Shown: one piece after another, positions 47,551-58,172 of the stretch
Layout: each line of letters starts with the position of its first letter
How positions within the stretch are numbered: the stretch's first letter is position 1
Assembly (NCBI RefSeq): GCF_018860525.1
Contig: NZ_JAHKPM010000021.1
Location: forward strand, 56,031 to 120,030
Direction of reading: 5' to 3'
DNA: 64,000 nt
Source: Vibrio hepatarius
Lineage (GTDB): Bacteria; Pseudomonadota; Gammaproteobacteria; Enterobacterales; Vibrionaceae
Position numbers and translations under genes: made by a program
The notes under the pieces: model-generated
Told to the model about the DNA's origin: nothing
What the model saw: only the letters and a program-made list of their open reading frames with translations
The model's database searches: none

Positions 47551-48921
47551 CTAACGGCCAAATGGGTTAATACCACCGCCTCCCATCATACCTTGCATAT
47601 TACGCATCATGCCTTTCATACCGCCCTTTTGCATTTTCTTCATCATTTTTTGCATTTGGGTGAATTGTTTAAGTAAGCGGTTTACATCTTGGACCTGAGT
47701 ACCTGAGCCAGCCGCAATACGTTTTTTGCGCGAACCTTTGATGAGCTCAGGGCGTTGGCGTTCTTTCATCGTCATCGAGTTAATAATGGCTTCCATCTGC
47801 TTAAACATTTTGTCATCCACTTTATCTTTGACGTCATTGGGCAGCTGTGACATTCCGGGTAACTTATCTAACATACCCATCATGCCCCCCATATTCTGCA
47901 TCTGACCAAGCTGTTCGCGGAAATCTTCAAGATCGAAACCTTTTTTCTCTTTAAATTTCTTAGCTAACTTTTCAGCTTTTTCAGTATCAACGTTACGCTG
48001 CAAATCTTCGATAAGGGAGAGCATATCTCCCATACCAAGAATTCGTGAAGCGATCCGCTCTGGGTGAAATGGCTCTAAAGCATCGGTTTTCTCACCAACG
48101 CCTAAAAACTTTATAGGCTTGCCTGTCACCTGCAGTACTGACAAGGCTGCACCACCACGAGCATCACCGTCGACTTTAGTCAGAATAACGCCTGTCAATG
48201 GTAATGCATCACCAAACGCCTTTGCAGTATTTGCCGCATCCTGTCCTGTCATAGCATCGACGACAAAAAGAGTCTCAACTGGACTTATGGCTGTGTGAAG
48301 TGCCTGAATCTCAGCCATCATGAGCTCATCAACAGCTAAGCGACCAGCTGTATCAACAAGTAAAACATCATAAAACTTTTTCTTAGCGTGCTCTATAGCA
48401 GCATTTGCGATATCAAGTGGCTTTTGGTCAGCTGTGGAAGGGAAAAAATCAACACCAACATCTGAAGCTAGCGTTTCCAATTGCTTGATCGCAGCTGGAC
48501 GATATACGTCAGCAGAAACGACCAGTACTTTTTTCTTATCTCTTTCGGATAAAAGCTTAGAAAGCTTACCGACAGAGGTAGTTTTACCCGCCCCTTGAAG
48601 ACCAGCCATCAAAATAACTGCTGGCGGCTGAGCGGCAAGATTTAGAGACTCATTTGATTCTCCCATTACAGCTTCAAGCTCAGACTGAACAATCTTAATG
48701 AACTCTTGACCTGGAGTTAAAGACTTTGAAACCTCAACACCAACCGCGCCTTCTTTTACACGCTTCACAAAATCACGCACAACCGGAAGAGCAACATCTG
48801 CTTCCAGTAAAGCCATCCGCACTTCACGCAATGTGTCTTTAATATTGTCTTCGGTCAAACGACCTTTACCACTGATATTCTTCAGGGTTTTGGATAACCT
48901 ATCCGTTAAATTATCAAACAT
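47551..48921 (-). CDS. ffh: Signal recognition particle protein Ffh
   Basis: 456 residues: an N-domain helix bundle, a G-domain with GLQGAGKTTS, DTAGRL and TKVDGDARGG, and a methionine-rich M-domain (MQNMGGMMGMLDKLPGM and a C-terminal run of MQ/MK) that binds 4.5S RNA and signal sequences. It targets nascent membrane proteins with FtsY. It is divergent from ypjD and upstream of the rpsP operon, as in E. coli. Confidence 0.97.
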   Translation of the reverse strand: MFDNLTDRLSKTLKNISGKGRLTEDNIKDTLREVRMALLEADVALPVVRDFVKRVKEGAVGVEVSKSLTPGQEFIKIVQSELEAVMGESNESLNLAAQPPAVILMAGLQGAGKTTSVGKLSKLLSERDKKKVLVVSADVYRPAAIKQLETLASDVGVDFFPSTADQKPLDIANAAIEHAKKKFYDVLLVDTAGRLAVDELMMAEIQALHTAISPVETLFVVDAMTGQDAANTAKAFGDALPLTGVILTKVDGDARGGAALSVLQVTGKPIKFLGVGEKTDALEPFHPERIASRILGMGDMLSLIEDLQRNVDTEKAEKLAKKFKEKKGFDLEDFREQLGQMQNMGGMMGMLDKLPGMSQLPNDVKDKVDDKMFKQMEAIINSMTMKERQRPELIKGSRKKRIAAGSGTQVQDVNRLLKQFTQMQKMMKKMQKGGMKGMMRNMQGMMGGGGINPFGR

Positions 48922-49131
48922 CTTAGTCTCTTTATCTGAGCGACTCTAAATGCCACCGCCTATAAATTGGCGACAAAATTACTGTCAGTATACCTTAGCC
49001 AGGCACTCCTTTGCACTGCTGTAATAACTTTTGATCTATCACAACACGCAAATCGACTATATAAGTCATAGCCCAAGCTTTTGATGCAAGGTATAATTTG
49101 TTGTCAAAAATTAACCAGACCACAGGGAAGC

Positions 49132-49926
49132 ATGGACAACATAATCGCCGTTGCTGCTGCAATACTCTATGTTTTAGCAATTGCAACCATAGTTCCTGGC
49201 CTAGTACATCAGGTCGGCATTCGCACCAAAACCGTCACAGTCAGTGCATTCTTAGCTCTGGCCTTTCACGGTTGGCTGTTAGGTGACCTAATCATTGAAG
49301 GCTCTGGACAAAACCTCAGCATTCTCAATGTCGCCTCATTGATAAGTTTCATTATTTCTTTGGTCTTAAGTTTCGCAATGCTGAAAACGCGTTTGTGGTT
49401 TCTACTTCCGGTCGTGTACTGTTTTTCAGCAATTAACCTATCTGCAGCAGCATTCTTACCCAGTACTTTTATCACCCATTTAGAACAAGACCCTAAATTA
49501 CTCATTCATATTTCTTTGGCACTATTTTCGTACTCAACTTTAACCATTGGCGCATTGTATGCACTTCAATTAGCTTGGCTGGATCATAAACTCAAATCAA
49601 AAAAAGCGTTGAGTATCAACTCTAACTTACCGCCACTACTTATGGTCGAAAGGCAGCTATTTAAGATTATTCTCACGGGTAATCTATTACTCACAGGAAC
49701 CCTACTAACAGGATTTATTTTTGTTGACGATATGTTTGCTCAAGGCAAGGCACATAAAGGTATCCTCTCTTTTATCGCTTGGGTCGTATACTCGATATTG
49801 CTCTGGGGTCATTATCGCAGAGGGTGGCGAGGTCGCAAAGTCACTTGGTTTGCTGTCGCTGGCGCAACCCTATTAACTTTAGCGTATTTCGGCAGTCGAT
49901 TTGTTCGAGAAATCATACTTAACTAA
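49132..49926 (+). CDS. ypjD: Inner-membrane protein YpjD, CcsA/cytochrome c assembly family
   Basis: 264 residues from MDNIIAVAAAILYVLAIATI with an AGGGAAG site; codons to 49081 are likely untranslated. About eight hydrophobic segments are visible and the protein belongs to the CcsA/CcmC-like family (HISLALFSYSTLTIGALYAL). In enterics YpjD has been grouped with CorB in metal or Mg2+ homeostasis, and the ypjD-corB pairing here agrees. No heme-handling tryptophan-rich motif was identified with confidence. Confidence 0.85.
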   Translation: MDNIIAVAAAILYVLAIATIVPGLVHQVGIRTKTVTVSAFLALAFHGWLLGDLIIEGSGQNLSILNVASLISFIISLVLSFAMLKTRLWFLLPVVYCFSAINLSAAAFLPSTFITHLEQDPKLLIHISLALFSYSTLTIGALYALQLAWLDHKLKSKKALSINSNLPPLLMVERQLFKIILTGNLLLTGTLLTGFIFVDDMFAQGKAHKGILSFIAWVVYSILLWGHYRRGWRGRKVTWFAVAGATLLTLAYFGSRFVREIILN

Positions 49927-50048
49927 TTGATATTTAAAGGTGCACAGACTGCACCTTTCTTTTACAATACTTTACCTGCAACCTGAGATTGACTTCGCGC
50001 TTAGCTTGGGTCATAAATTAATCAAACTTCAAAAGGAAAAAACCAGTT

Positions 50049-51317
50049 TTGGACGACATATCAACGGGTGTTTTATTTACCCTACTCGCGTGTCTTATTA
50101 TTGTTTCAGGATATTTTTCGGGTTCAGAAACTGGCATGATGACCTTGAATAGGTATCGACTCAAACATTTAGCCAACAATGGTCACAAAGGCGCAAAACG
50201 TGTAGAAAAATTACTAGATCGTCCTGATCGTCTTATTGGCTTAATCCTAATAGGCAACAACCTAGTTAATATTCTAGCTTCTGCTATTGCAACTATATTG
50301 GGGATGCGTTTGTATGGAGATATTGGTGTAGCTATCGCAACGGGCGCACTGACCATGGTCATTCTTGTCTTTGCAGAAGTCACACCTAAAACTCTTGCAG
50401 CTCTGTACCCAGAACGAGTTTCTTATGCAAGCAGCATTCTGTTAGCTGTCTTAATGAAACTATTATCCCCACTAGTTGTGCTGGTTAACTTTATCACTAA
50501 TGGTTTTATTCGCCTGTTGGGAATTCGAGCAAATCATGGCGGTGATGATCACTTAAGCTCTGAAGAATTACGTACAGTGGTCAATGAAGCTGGAAGCCTT
50601 ATTCCTAGACGACACCAGGATATGCTAATTTCAATACTCGATCTAGAGCATGTGACGGTGAACGATATTATGATTCCCAGAAATGAAGTAACCGGAATCG
50701 ATATCAATGATGACTGGAAATCTATTGTAAGGCAGCTAACTCACTCACCACATGGCCGCGTAGTGTTGTACCGAGACCAAATTGATGAAGTCGTTGGTAT
50801 GCTGAGGCTGCGGGAATCTTATCGCCTCATGCTAGAAAAAAATGAATTTAATAAAGAAACACTGCTACGTGCAGCGGATGAAGTGTATTTCATCCCGGAA
50901 GGAACACCACTCAATATTCAATTACTTAAGTTTCAACGTAACAAAGAGCGTATTGGCCTTATTGTTAATGAGTACGGGGATATAATCGGCCTAATTACCC
51001 TTGAAGATATTTTAGAGGAAATTGTCGGAGAATTTACCACCTCAATCACTCCCAGCCTATCTGATGAAATAACCCCACAGGGGGATGGTAGCTTCCTTAT
51101 TGAAGGTAGTGCCAACATCCGAGATATCAACAAAGGACTGATGTGGAAGTTACCTACCGATGGCCCACGAACTTTAAATGGATTGATACTTGAACATTTA
51201 GAAGATATTCCAGAAAGTCACATTAGCGTTCAAGTCTCTGGCCATCCAATGGAAATTGTTGATTTAGAAGAAAATAGAATCAAATTGGTTAAAGTGTTCC
51301 CTAGTAAAGACAAGTAA
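50049..51317 (+). CDS. corB: CorB-type Mg2+/Co2+ transporter (DUF21-CBS-CorC domains)
   Basis: 422 residues, starting at a TTG (LDDISTGVLF) with AAAGGA 11 bases upstream. DUF21/CNNM membrane domain with FSGSETGMMTLNRYRLKHL, then a pair of CBS domains (about 200-330; DLEHVTVNDIMIPRNE, and GLIVNEYGDIIGLITLEDI) and a C-terminal CorC_HlyC domain. Close to E. coli CorB (YfjD). The family exports or moves Mg2+; CBS domains bind ATP-Mg. The gene meets rpoS tail to tail. Confidence 0.92.
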   Translation: MDDISTGVLFTLLACLIIVSGYFSGSETGMMTLNRYRLKHLANNGHKGAKRVEKLLDRPDRLIGLILIGNNLVNILASAIATILGMRLYGDIGVAIATGALTMVILVFAEVTPKTLAALYPERVSYASSILLAVLMKLLSPLVVLVNFITNGFIRLLGIRANHGGDDHLSSEELRTVVNEAGSLIPRRHQDMLISILDLEHVTVNDIMIPRNEVTGIDINDDWKSIVRQLTHSPHGRVVLYRDQIDEVVGMLRLRESYRLMLEKNEFNKETLLRAADEVYFIPEGTPLNIQLLKFQRNKERIGLIVNEYGDIIGLITLEDILEEIVGEFTTSITPSLSDEITPQGDGSFLIEGSANIRDINKGLMWKLPTDGPRTLNGLILEHLEDIPESHISVQVSGHPMEIVDLEENRIKLVKVFPSKDK

Positions 51318-51325
51318 TCCACTAC

Positions 51326-51356
51326 AAAAAAGCCTTGGTATTACCAAGGCTTTTTT
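51326..51356. terminator. Bidirectional terminator between corB and rpoS
   Basis: GCCTTGGTA-T-TACCAAGGC flanked by six As and six Ts, in a 53-bp gap between convergent genes; symmetric tails serve both corB and rpoS. Confidence 0.92.
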
Positions 51357-51370
51357 CGATGCGAGTCCAA

Positions 51371-52354
51371 TTATTCTTCATTAATACTGAATAAACTTTC
51401 CATATTCAGCCCTTGCTTAATAAGAATCTCCCGCAGACGACGTAGTCCTTCAACCTGTATCTGGCGTACTCGCTCTCTAGTTAGGTTAATTTCGCGCCCA
51501 ACTTCCTCTAATGTTGAAGGTTCATAGCCTAGCAATCCAAAACGACGAGCAAGAACTTCCTTCTGCTTGGGATTCAGTTCATCAAGCCAGTCAATTAATG
51601 AAGATTTAATATCATCATCCTGAGTGGAAACTTCGGGGTCTGAGTTGTTAACATCAGGGATAATATCAAGAAGGGCTTTCTCACCATCCCCACCGATCGG
51701 GGTATCCACCGAGCTGATACGCTCATTTAGACGCAGCATCTTGCTAACATCATCAACTGGCTTATCAAGCTGTAAAGCAATCTCTTCAGCCGTCGGTTCA
51801 TGATCAAGCTTTTGAGACAGCTCCCTAGCAGTACGGAGATAGATATTAAGCTCTTTTACAACATGAATGGGTAATCGAATAGTACGAGTTTGATTCATAA
51901 GAGCACGCTCGATGGTTTGCCTTATCCACCAAGTCGCGTAAGTTGAAAACCTAAAGCCTCTTTCAGGATCAAATTTTTCAACAGCACGGATTAAACCAAG
52001 ATTACCTTCTTCGATGAGATCCAGTAATGCTAGACCTCGATTACTATAACGACGTGAAATTTTAACCACCAAGCGTAGATTACTTTCAATCATTCGCTTA
52101 CGTGCAGCTTCATCTCCTCTAAGAGCTCGCCGTGCATATAGCACTTCTTCTTCTGCAGTAAGTAGTGGTGAAAAACCAATTTCTCCTAAATAAAGCTGTG
52201 TCGCGTCCAAGCTTTTGGTGGATACCTCAAACTCTTCTTTAGTCTCCTCCGCTTGGGTGCTATTTGTAGTTGTCTCTTCATTAACTTGAGTAGATTCCAT
52301 TTCTGCTTCAAGCTCTAGTTCTTCGACTTTCGTTGCTGCATTGCTGATACTCAT
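51371..52354 (-). CDS. rpoS: RNA polymerase sigma factor RpoS
   Basis: 327 residues. An acidic N-terminal stretch is followed by [16 protein letters not shown] (region 1.2), [20 protein letters not shown] and [17 protein letters not shown] (region 2), [10 protein letters not shown] (region 3) and [20 protein letters not shown] (region 4.2). It directs stationary-phase and general stress transcription. It follows nlpD by 66 bp; the main promoter is expected inside nlpD. As I recall, mutS usually sits beside rpoS in vibrios, but here corB does. Confidence 0.97.
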   Translation of the reverse strand: MSISNAATKVEELELEAEMESTQVNEETTTNSTQAEETKEEFEVSTKSLDATQLYLGEIGFSPLLTAEEEVLYARRALRGDEAARKRMIESNLRLVVKISRRYSNRGLALLDLIEEGNLGLIRAVEKFDPERGFRFSTYATWWIRQTIERALMNQTRTIRLPIHVVKELNIYLRTARELSQKLDHEPTAEEIALQLDKPVDDVSKMLRLNERISSVDTPIGGDGEKALLDIIPDVNNSDPEVSTQDDDIKSSLIDWLDELNPKQKEVLARRFGLLGYEPSTLEEVGREINLTRERVRQIQVEGLRRLREILIKQGLNMESLFSINEE

Positions 52355-52420
52355 AGTGCCTCCCCCTGGCGAGCTAGCAAGACATTACTACTTCTAATGT
52401 CGCTATATACCTATAAAGTA

Positions 52421-53338
52421 TTAGGGTAAGTAGCGTTTAGGATTCACTGACTTACCTTGATAACGAATTTCAAAGTGTAGACGAACACTGTTTGCTCCAG
52501 AACTGCCCATCGTTGCGATTTTCTGCCCTGCTTTTACACTTTGCCCTTCGTGTACGAGCAACCGTTCATTATGCGCATAAGCACTAAGGTAGTTATCATT
52601 GTGTTTGATGATCACAAGATTTCCATAACCTCGTAGCGCATTACCCGAATATACAACGGTTCCATTAGCTGTCGACGAAATTGGCTGACCTCGCTGCCCT
52701 GCAATGTCAATGCCCTTATTCCCTTGGTCTCCAGCTGAGAAATTTGTAATTACCCTCCCTTTGGCTGGCCATAACCATCTAGAAACTTTCTCACTATTTG
52801 GATTCGCATAACTGACGGGTTTGTTAACATTTATTTTACTTTTAGCTCCAACATACTCCTTTGAATTGTATTGATCAACCTCATTCACAGCAGCTTTTGA
52901 GGAGACTGTTGGCTTATTTTGTACCTTTTTACTGCTAACTATTTGATTAGAGCTTTTACTTGGCTTAGAACTAGATAACGAAGTTGACGCGGTAACGATA
53001 GGTGCTGATACTGCTGAAACGCCCGCCCCACCGTACGCGGGAGGCTTATAAGCTGGCTGCCAAAGTTTAAGTTTTTGACCAGGAAAGATGGTATATGGCT
53101 TTCTTAAATCATTGTAACGAATAATGTCATTTACATCTCTATCTGTGACATATGCAATAAAGTAAAGCGTATCCCCTTCGTCAACTTGGTAATAACTTCC
53201 TCTATAACTACCACGAGCAATAGAGCTATAGTCCTTATTTAAGCCTGAAACTGGTGCTGGGAAGTGAGCAGAACACCCAAAAAGCATTGCGCTAACAACT
53301 GAAACAAAAAAAATAATAGGGTTAGGCTTACGGATCAT
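52421..53338 (-). CDS. nlpD: Murein hydrolase activator NlpD
   Basis: 305 residues. A lipoprotein signal with lipobox LFGC (lipidated Cys about residue 22), a LysM domain (YQVDEGDTLYFIAYVTDRDV, about 51-93), a Ser/Lys-rich linker, and a C-terminal LytM/M23 domain. The M23 metal site is degenerate: NKGIDIAG lacks the first His and the last motif reads RLHFE, as in E. coli NlpD, so it should activate amidase AmiC rather than cut. It sits in the outer membrane at the septum. It follows pcm by 2 bp. Confidence 0.95.
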   Translation of the reverse strand: MIRKPNPIIFFVSVVSAMLFGCSAHFPAPVSGLNKDYSSIARGSYRGSYYQVDEGDTLYFIAYVTDRDVNDIIRYNDLRKPYTIFPGQKLKLWQPAYKPPAYGGAGVSAVSAPIVTASTSLSSSKPSKSSNQIVSSKKVQNKPTVSSKAAVNEVDQYNSKEYVGAKSKINVNKPVSYANPNSEKVSRWLWPAKGRVITNFSAGDQGNKGIDIAGQRGQPISSTANGTVVYSGNALRGYGNLVIIKHNDNYLSAYAHNERLLVHEGQSVKAGQKIATMGSSGANSVRLHFEIRYQGKSVNPKRYLP

Positions 53339-53340
53339 AG

Positions 53341-53967
53341 TTAAGCAAGTTCACCTGCTATCAAAGGTACAAACCTCACGTCTTCCACTACTTGAGATAC
53401 ATAATCACTTCCACAGCGGGTAATTTTAAACAACTGCTGCTCATCTTCACCGACAGGAATAACTAAAACGCCACCTTCTGCTAACTGCTCTAATAACACT
53501 GGCGGAACAGATACGGCTGCGGCTGTTACAATAATAGCGTTAAATGGGCCTTTAATGACCCACCCCTTCCAACCATCGCCATGCTTTGTTGATACATTGT
53601 ATATATCTAAATACTTGAGTCGGCGCTTAGCTTCCCACTGTAATAACTTGATACGCTCTACCGAATAGACATGTTCAACTAATTGAGCCAAAACGGCAGT
53701 CTGGTAACCTGAGCCCGTTCCGACTTCTAAAACTTTACTTTCTGGTGATAGTTCCAGTAACTCAGTCATTTTTGCAACAATATAAGGCTGAGAAATGCTT
53801 TGTCCCTGCCCAATAGGCAGAGCATTGTTATCATATGCCTGATGCTCCATCGCTTGAGAAACAAATTGCTCACGTGGGATCGAATATATTGCATCAATCA
53901 CTCTTTTATCTTGAATGCCACTAGCAACCAGAAAATCAATCAATCTATCGGCATGAGGGTTTGTCAT
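53341..53967 (-). CDS. pcm: Protein-L-isoaspartate O-methyltransferase
   Basis: 208 residues from [13 protein letters not shown], the same length as E. coli Pcm; the ATG overlaps the surE stop (ATGA) and has AGGA upstream. SAM-binding motif [18 protein letters not shown] and the substrate loop [14 protein letters not shown] are present. It repairs isoaspartyl damage in aged proteins. Part of the surE-pcm-nlpD-rpoS stationary-phase group. Confidence 0.96.
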   Translation of the reverse strand: MTNPHADRLIDFLVASGIQDKRVIDAIYSIPREQFVSQAMEHQAYDNNALPIGQGQSISQPYIVAKMTELLELSPESKVLEVGTGSGYQTAVLAQLVEHVYSVERIKLLQWEAKRRLKYLDIYNVSTKHGDGWKGWVIKGPFNAIIVTAAAVSVPPVLLEQLAEGGVLVIPVGEDEQQLFKITRCGSDYVSQVVEDVRFVPLIAGELA

Positions 53968-54728
53968 CGATATTTTTCCTGTAACCAATGCTCCATGGTT
54001 GGTAAAGATTCATGCGCGGTGAGATCAACCTGAATTGGAGTAACAGAAACAAAACCCTGTTCAATGGCATAAAAATCAGTTCCCTCTCCAGCATCTTGCT
54101 CTTTTCCCGGGGGCCCCAACCAATAAATGTCACATCCACGTGGGTCCTGTTGTTTAATCATAGATTCAGCATGATGACGAGCCCCCAAGCGAGTCGCACA
54201 AAACCCCTTTAAGTTATCAATTGGTATATCTGGAATATTCACATTGATAAGCTTATTGGTCGGGATCGGAGCTTTCAAATGCTGCACGACGATTTGTTTT
54301 GCAACTTGAGCAGCTGAAGAAAAATTAACCTTCCCTGCCAAAGAAAACGCTATTGACTGCACTCCCAAGAAATGTCCTTCCATCGCTGCTGCAACTGTAC
54401 CTGAATACAATACGTCATCACCAAGGTTGGCACCGTGGTTAATACCCGTCAAAACTAAGTCAGGCAGAGCTTCTTTCATTAATTCATTTAAAGCAAAATG
54501 GACACAATCTGTTGGTGTTCCCTGAACGGAATAAATACGTTCAGATAATACCTTTACTCGCAATGGCTGTTCTAATGTCAGAGAGTTAGAAGCCCCCGAG
54601 CGGTTTCTATCAGGAGCCACTATAGTAACTTCAGCCAAATCACTTAATTCTCGGGCCAGAGCATGTATACCTTCAGCGTGTACTCCATCATCATTACTGA
54701 TCAATATTTTTAAGACTTTATCTGTCAT
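53964..54728 (-). CDS. surE: 5'/3'-nucleotidase SurE
   Basis: 254 residues from [20 protein letters not shown], with an ATGA overlap on the truD stop. The DD and N of SNDDG, the GTPTDCV segment and [10 protein letters not shown] are family hallmarks; a metal-dependent phosphatase acting on nucleoside monophosphates. Longer codons upstream lie inside truD and are rejected. Confidence 0.95.
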   Translation of the reverse strand: MTDKVLKILISNDDGVHAEGIHALARELSDLAEVTIVAPDRNRSGASNSLTLEQPLRVKVLSERIYSVQGTPTDCVHFALNELMKEALPDLVLTGINHGANLGDDVLYSGTVAAAMEGHFLGVQSIAFSLAGKVNFSSAAQVAKQIVVQHLKAPIPTNKLINVNIPDIPIDNLKGFCATRLGARHHAESMIKQQDPRGCDIYWLGPPGKEQDAGEGTDFYAIEQGFVSVTPIQVDLTAHESLPTMEHWLQEKYR

Positions 54729-55771
54729 TGGTAGCGGCGCTCCACTTCCTGCTCTTGAATCAACTCCCGAATTAACGATGTTGCAAAACAACCAGCTTCT
54801 AGAGAAAAGTCTAACTTAACTGAATCTTTCTCAATACTCCAAGTTAAGTTTTGTGGTTTAAGCACTATATTGCGTCGTTCATGTCGCATACGATTACCTC
54901 GTATTAGAGCCATTAAATCAGGCTCAGCATCTAACTGGGGCTGCTCAATCATAAGAGCTTCCGAGCGCGTTGGTAAAGCATTATCACCAGCCATAGCAGC
55001 TGTAATTGCCACATCACCGTTTACTACACTTTCATTTAAGGCAACCAGTAGCTGTCGCTCAGCTAAAACCATACCTTCATGAGTTTGAATACAATCACCT
55101 TCAATTACCTGAGCAAACAAGCCTTGATTGATACGACTTGATACTATAGCGTTAAAGATCCATGATCTCGCCGCAGACAAATATAAACTTCGTTTACTCT
55201 GGTTACGAGTGCGTACATTTTCCCTTCCCCAACGTCTAGCTTCATCAAGATTATTTCCCTGATTACCAAAACGCTGACTACCAAAATAATTAGGCACACC
55301 ATGCTGGTTAATAGAATGTAAACGCTGAATGACATCTTCAACATCACTGACTTCTGCCAGTGTTATATTAAAATGATTTCCAACCAAGTCACCAGGTCGA
55401 AGCTTCTTGTTATGACGTCTAGTTTCAATAACTTCTATACTGGCATGCTGAGCAAGAAAGAAACTCAAATCTGGCGTACCACCTTTTGGTAAATGAACAC
55501 TTAGCCATTGTTCAGTGACAGCATGGCGATCTTTTAAACCTGCCCAGCTGACATCTTTTGATTTAACGTCACATGCCTTTGCCAACTCATTGGCGACAAA
55601 ACTCGTATTTTCCCCAGTTTTTCGAATACGAACCATTAGGTGTTCACCCTCACCGGAAAAATCAAACCCCAAATTTTCTTTTACCTGAAAATGCATAGGT
55701 TCAACTTTTAATTTTCCTGTCGATTTAGGGTTGCCATTCAGATAAGCAAGAGAAGATAAAATATCAATCAT
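54725..55771 (-). CDS. truD: tRNA pseudouridine(13) synthase TruD
   Basis: 348 residues. The catalytic Asp is D81 in [12 protein letters not shown], and the TRUD insertion domain with [12 protein letters not shown] follows. It makes pseudouridine 13 in tRNA-Glu. It lies 32 bp after ispF and overlaps surE by four bases, the standard gamma-proteobacterial order. Confidence 0.95.
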   Translation of the reverse strand: MIDILSSLAYLNGNPKSTGKLKVEPMHFQVKENLGFDFSGEGEHLMVRIRKTGENTSFVANELAKACDVKSKDVSWAGLKDRHAVTEQWLSVHLPKGGTPDLSFFLAQHASIEVIETRRHNKKLRPGDLVGNHFNITLAEVSDVEDVIQRLHSINQHGVPNYFGSQRFGNQGNNLDEARRWGRENVRTRNQSKRSLYLSAARSWIFNAIVSSRINQGLFAQVIEGDCIQTHEGMVLAERQLLVALNESVVNGDVAITAAMAGDNALPTRSEALMIEQPQLDAEPDLMALIRGNRMRHERRNIVLKPQNLTWSIEKDSVKLDFSLEAGCFATSLIRELIQEQEVERRYQ

Positions 55772-55803
55772 AAAATTACCACTAGTAAAAGAGAGATCAT
55801 TTG

Positions 55804-56280
55804 CTATTGCTTTAAAAGTAAAACGACGGCTTCAGTCGCAATGCCTTCTTTACGTCCGGTAAAACCTAGTTGCTCTGTTGTGGTAGCTTTTACATTCACA
55901 TTGCTAATATCGGTTTCAAGATCTTGGGCAATCACTTCTCGCATACCATCAATGTAACCTGACAATTTAGGTGTCTGAGCAATAATAGTGACATCTGCAT
56001 TACCCAACACATAGCCCCTTTCCTTAACCTTTTGATAGATATCACGCAGTAAACTCCTACTATCGGCCCCTTTCCATTTATCATCAGTGTCAGGGAAATG
56101 CCGACCTATATCGCCTGCTGCTATCGCACCTAGTAAAGCATCACACAAGGCATGTAAAGCTACATCACCATCAGAATGAGCAACCAACCCATATTCATAT
56201 GGTACGGACACACCCCCAATAATAATCGGTCCATTGCCACCAAATTTATGAACATCAAAACCATGGCCAATACGAATCAT
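55804..56280 (-). CDS. ispF: 2-C-methyl-D-erythritol 2,4-cyclodiphosphate synthase
   Basis: 158 residues. Zinc ligands in GHGFDVH (D9, H11) and in the AHSDGDV segment, and the terminal [18 protein letters not shown]. It forms the cyclic diphosphate in the MEP pathway to isoprenoids. It starts three bases after the ispD stop; the two are often fused in other bacteria. Confidence 0.97.
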   Translation of the reverse strand: MIRIGHGFDVHKFGGNGPIIIGGVSVPYEYGLVAHSDGDVALHALCDALLGAIAAGDIGRHFPDTDDKWKGADSRSLLRDIYQKVKERGYVLGNADVTIIAQTPKLSGYIDGMREVIAQDLETDISNVNVKATTTEQLGFTGRKEGIATEAVVLLLKQ

Positions 56281-56283
56281 GAG

Positions 56284-56988
56284 TTACCCTTTGTTTCGGT
56301 TGAGATAAAATTCAGCAAGAGCTAAATCTTCAGGCTGAGTAATTTTTATGTTTTCTGCTGAACCTTGCACGAGGGCAGGTGATAATCCAACCCATTCCAT
56401 CGCTGAAGCTTCATCCGTTACATTAACGCCCTCAGAAAGCGCTTTGTTCAAAGCTGCGTTTAAATGTTCTGTTCGAAACATTTGCGGAGTCAGTGCATGC
56501 CATAAGCTTTCTCTATCAACCGTAGATTCAATATTACCAACCGAGTTTGCCCTTTTCATCGTATCTCTAACAGGTGAAGCAAGAACACCTCCGACTTGAT
56601 GCTTTAATGACACCTCGATCAACTTATCTATGTCGCGATCGTTAACACAAGGCCTTGCTGCATCATGAACCATAACCCATTCAGCTTTCTCATTATCACG
56701 AACGTAAGTAAGACCAGACAATACCGATTCCGAACGTTCCGTTCCCCCTAGAACAGGTATAACACGTTTATTATCAGCAATTGACAAGTGAGGGTAATAA
56801 GGATCTTTATCATTAAGCACCACGATCACTTTGGCAATTTTCGGGTGTTGCAATAACTTATTTACGGTATGCTCAAGTACGCTTTTATTATGAATTAAAA
56901 GGTATTGTTTAGGACGTTCGGTTTTCATTCGACGACCCAAGCCCGCAGCTGGAACAATCGCAAAAATGGAAGCAGTTGCTTGAATCAT
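56284..56988 (-). CDS. ispD: 2-C-methyl-D-erythritol 4-phosphate cytidylyltransferase
   Basis: 234 residues. The nucleotide-binding signature AAGLGRRMKTERPKQYL and VMVHDAARPCV are present. It couples CTP to MEP, the step before IspE in the MEP pathway. It begins two bases after ftsB and precedes ispF, as in E. coli. Confidence 0.96.
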   Translation of the reverse strand: MIQATASIFAIVPAAGLGRRMKTERPKQYLLIHNKSVLEHTVNKLLQHPKIAKVIVVLNDKDPYYPHLSIADNKRVIPVLGGTERSESVLSGLTYVRDNEKAEWVMVHDAARPCVNDRDIDKLIEVSLKHQVGGVLASPVRDTMKRANSVGNIESTVDRESLWHALTPQMFRTEHLNAALNKALSEGVNVTDEASAMEWVGLSPALVQGSAENIKITQPEDLALAEFYLNRNKG

Positions 56989-56990
56989 AA

Positions 56991-57269
56991 TCAGTGGTTC
57001 TCTTCAACGACTCGATAAAATGTTTCACCATCTTTGACCATGCCCAACTCATGGCGAGCACGCTCTTCTATTGCATCTAATCCTTGGCGTAGATCATCTA
57101 TTTCAGCAAACATTTCGCTATTTCTATTTTGTAAGTTGCCATTAACTTGGTGCTGAACCTCGATTTCTGCTTGTACAGATTTAAACTCAGAAATACCGTT
57201 TTTGCCCAGCCATAATGTATACTGCAACCAAGCTAGTAAAAGTAATAAAGTAAGGGCAAAAATTCGCAT
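56991..57269 (-). CDS. ftsB: Cell division protein FtsB
   Basis: 92 residues from [20 protein letters not shown], one membrane helix at the N-terminus followed by a periplasmic coiled coil ([20 protein letters not shown]) and the conserved [17 protein letters not shown]. It forms the FtsQ-FtsL-FtsB complex that activates septal peptidoglycan synthesis. A longer frame begins at 57290 but the chosen ATG matches family length. Confidence 0.93.
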   Translation of the reverse strand: MRIFALTLLLLLAWLQYTLWLGKNGISEFKSVQAEIEVQHQVNGNLQNRNSEMFAEIDDLRQGLDAIEERARHELGMVKDGETFYRVVEENH

Positions 57270-57361
57270 AAATAATTCTAACAATGACAATGATGGGGAA
57301 AGTCATGTATAGCATAACGCCGCCTGTCACGCGACATAATGCTATAAGTAACCGTACGTAC

Positions 57362-58165
57362 TCACCGAGCCAACAAAAAAACAAATAGCCCTAAACCTAG
57401 AATTAATCGATAGATCACAAATGGCGTCATTCCCATTCGAGAAATTAACTTAAGGAAGATATGGATACACAGATAAGCACTAAAAAAAGAAGTCATAATA
57501 CCTGTCAGTAACATCCTTAAATCAACGGGTGCCTCACTACTCACAAGCTTCAAGCCTAAGTATCCACCAGCAAGCAAAATAATCGGTATCGACATCAAGA
57601 AAGAGAATCGAGCTGCCGCTTCACGAGTAAACCCTAAATAAAGTGCAGCAGTCATAGTTATCCCAGATCTAGATGTACCTGGTATTATCGCTATTGCTTG
57701 AGCTAGACCTATGAATACAGCCTTCTTGCGATCAACCTGATACTCATCTTTAGTTTGACTCGCATACTTATCAACATACCAAAGTAGTAAACCAAAAATG
57801 ATTGTTGTTGAGGCAATTACCCAAGCACTGCGTAAATAAAGTTCAATAACATCTTTCATCAATAAGCCGAAGAAGCACGCGGGAATTGTCGCTATCACAA
57901 TCATCCATGCAAGTTTAGCTTCCTTACTACTCTCACCTCTGAAAACAGAGGCCAAAAAAGCAGATAATAATGTTTTGACTTCACTACGAAAGTAAATAAT
58001 CACTGCTGCAAGAGTTCCCACATGTACAGCAACATCGAATGCCAACCCTTGATCTTCCCATCCCAGTATTGCGGAAGGTAAAATTAAGTGGGCCGAACTA
58101 GAAATTGGTAAAAATTCAGTAAAGCCTTGTATTAAGGCAAGCATAAAAGCTTCAAAAAAACTCAT
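57362..58165 (-). CDS. uppP: Undecaprenyl-diphosphate phosphatase UppP/BacA
   Basis: 267 residues from [20 protein letters not shown] with a GAGAA site; nine codons upstream would overlap folK2. Active-site motifs [11 protein letters not shown] and PGTSRSG are intact and about eight membrane helices are visible. It regenerates undecaprenyl phosphate for peptidoglycan and O-antigen. It lies seven bases after the second folK-like gene. Confidence 0.96.
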   Translation of the reverse strand: MSFFEAFMLALIQGFTEFLPISSSAHLILPSAILGWEDQGLAFDVAVHVGTLAAVIIYFRSEVKTLLSAFLASVFRGESSKEAKLAWMIVIATIPACFFGLLMKDVIELYLRSAWVIASTTIIFGLLLWYVDKYASQTKDEYQVDRKKAVFIGLAQAIAIIPGTSRSGITMTAALYLGFTREAAARFSFLMSIPIILLAGGYLGLKLVSSEAPVDLRMLLTGIMTSFFSAYLCIHIFLKLISRMGMTPFVIYRLILGLGLFVFLLAR

Positions 58166-58172
58166 TAGATTC

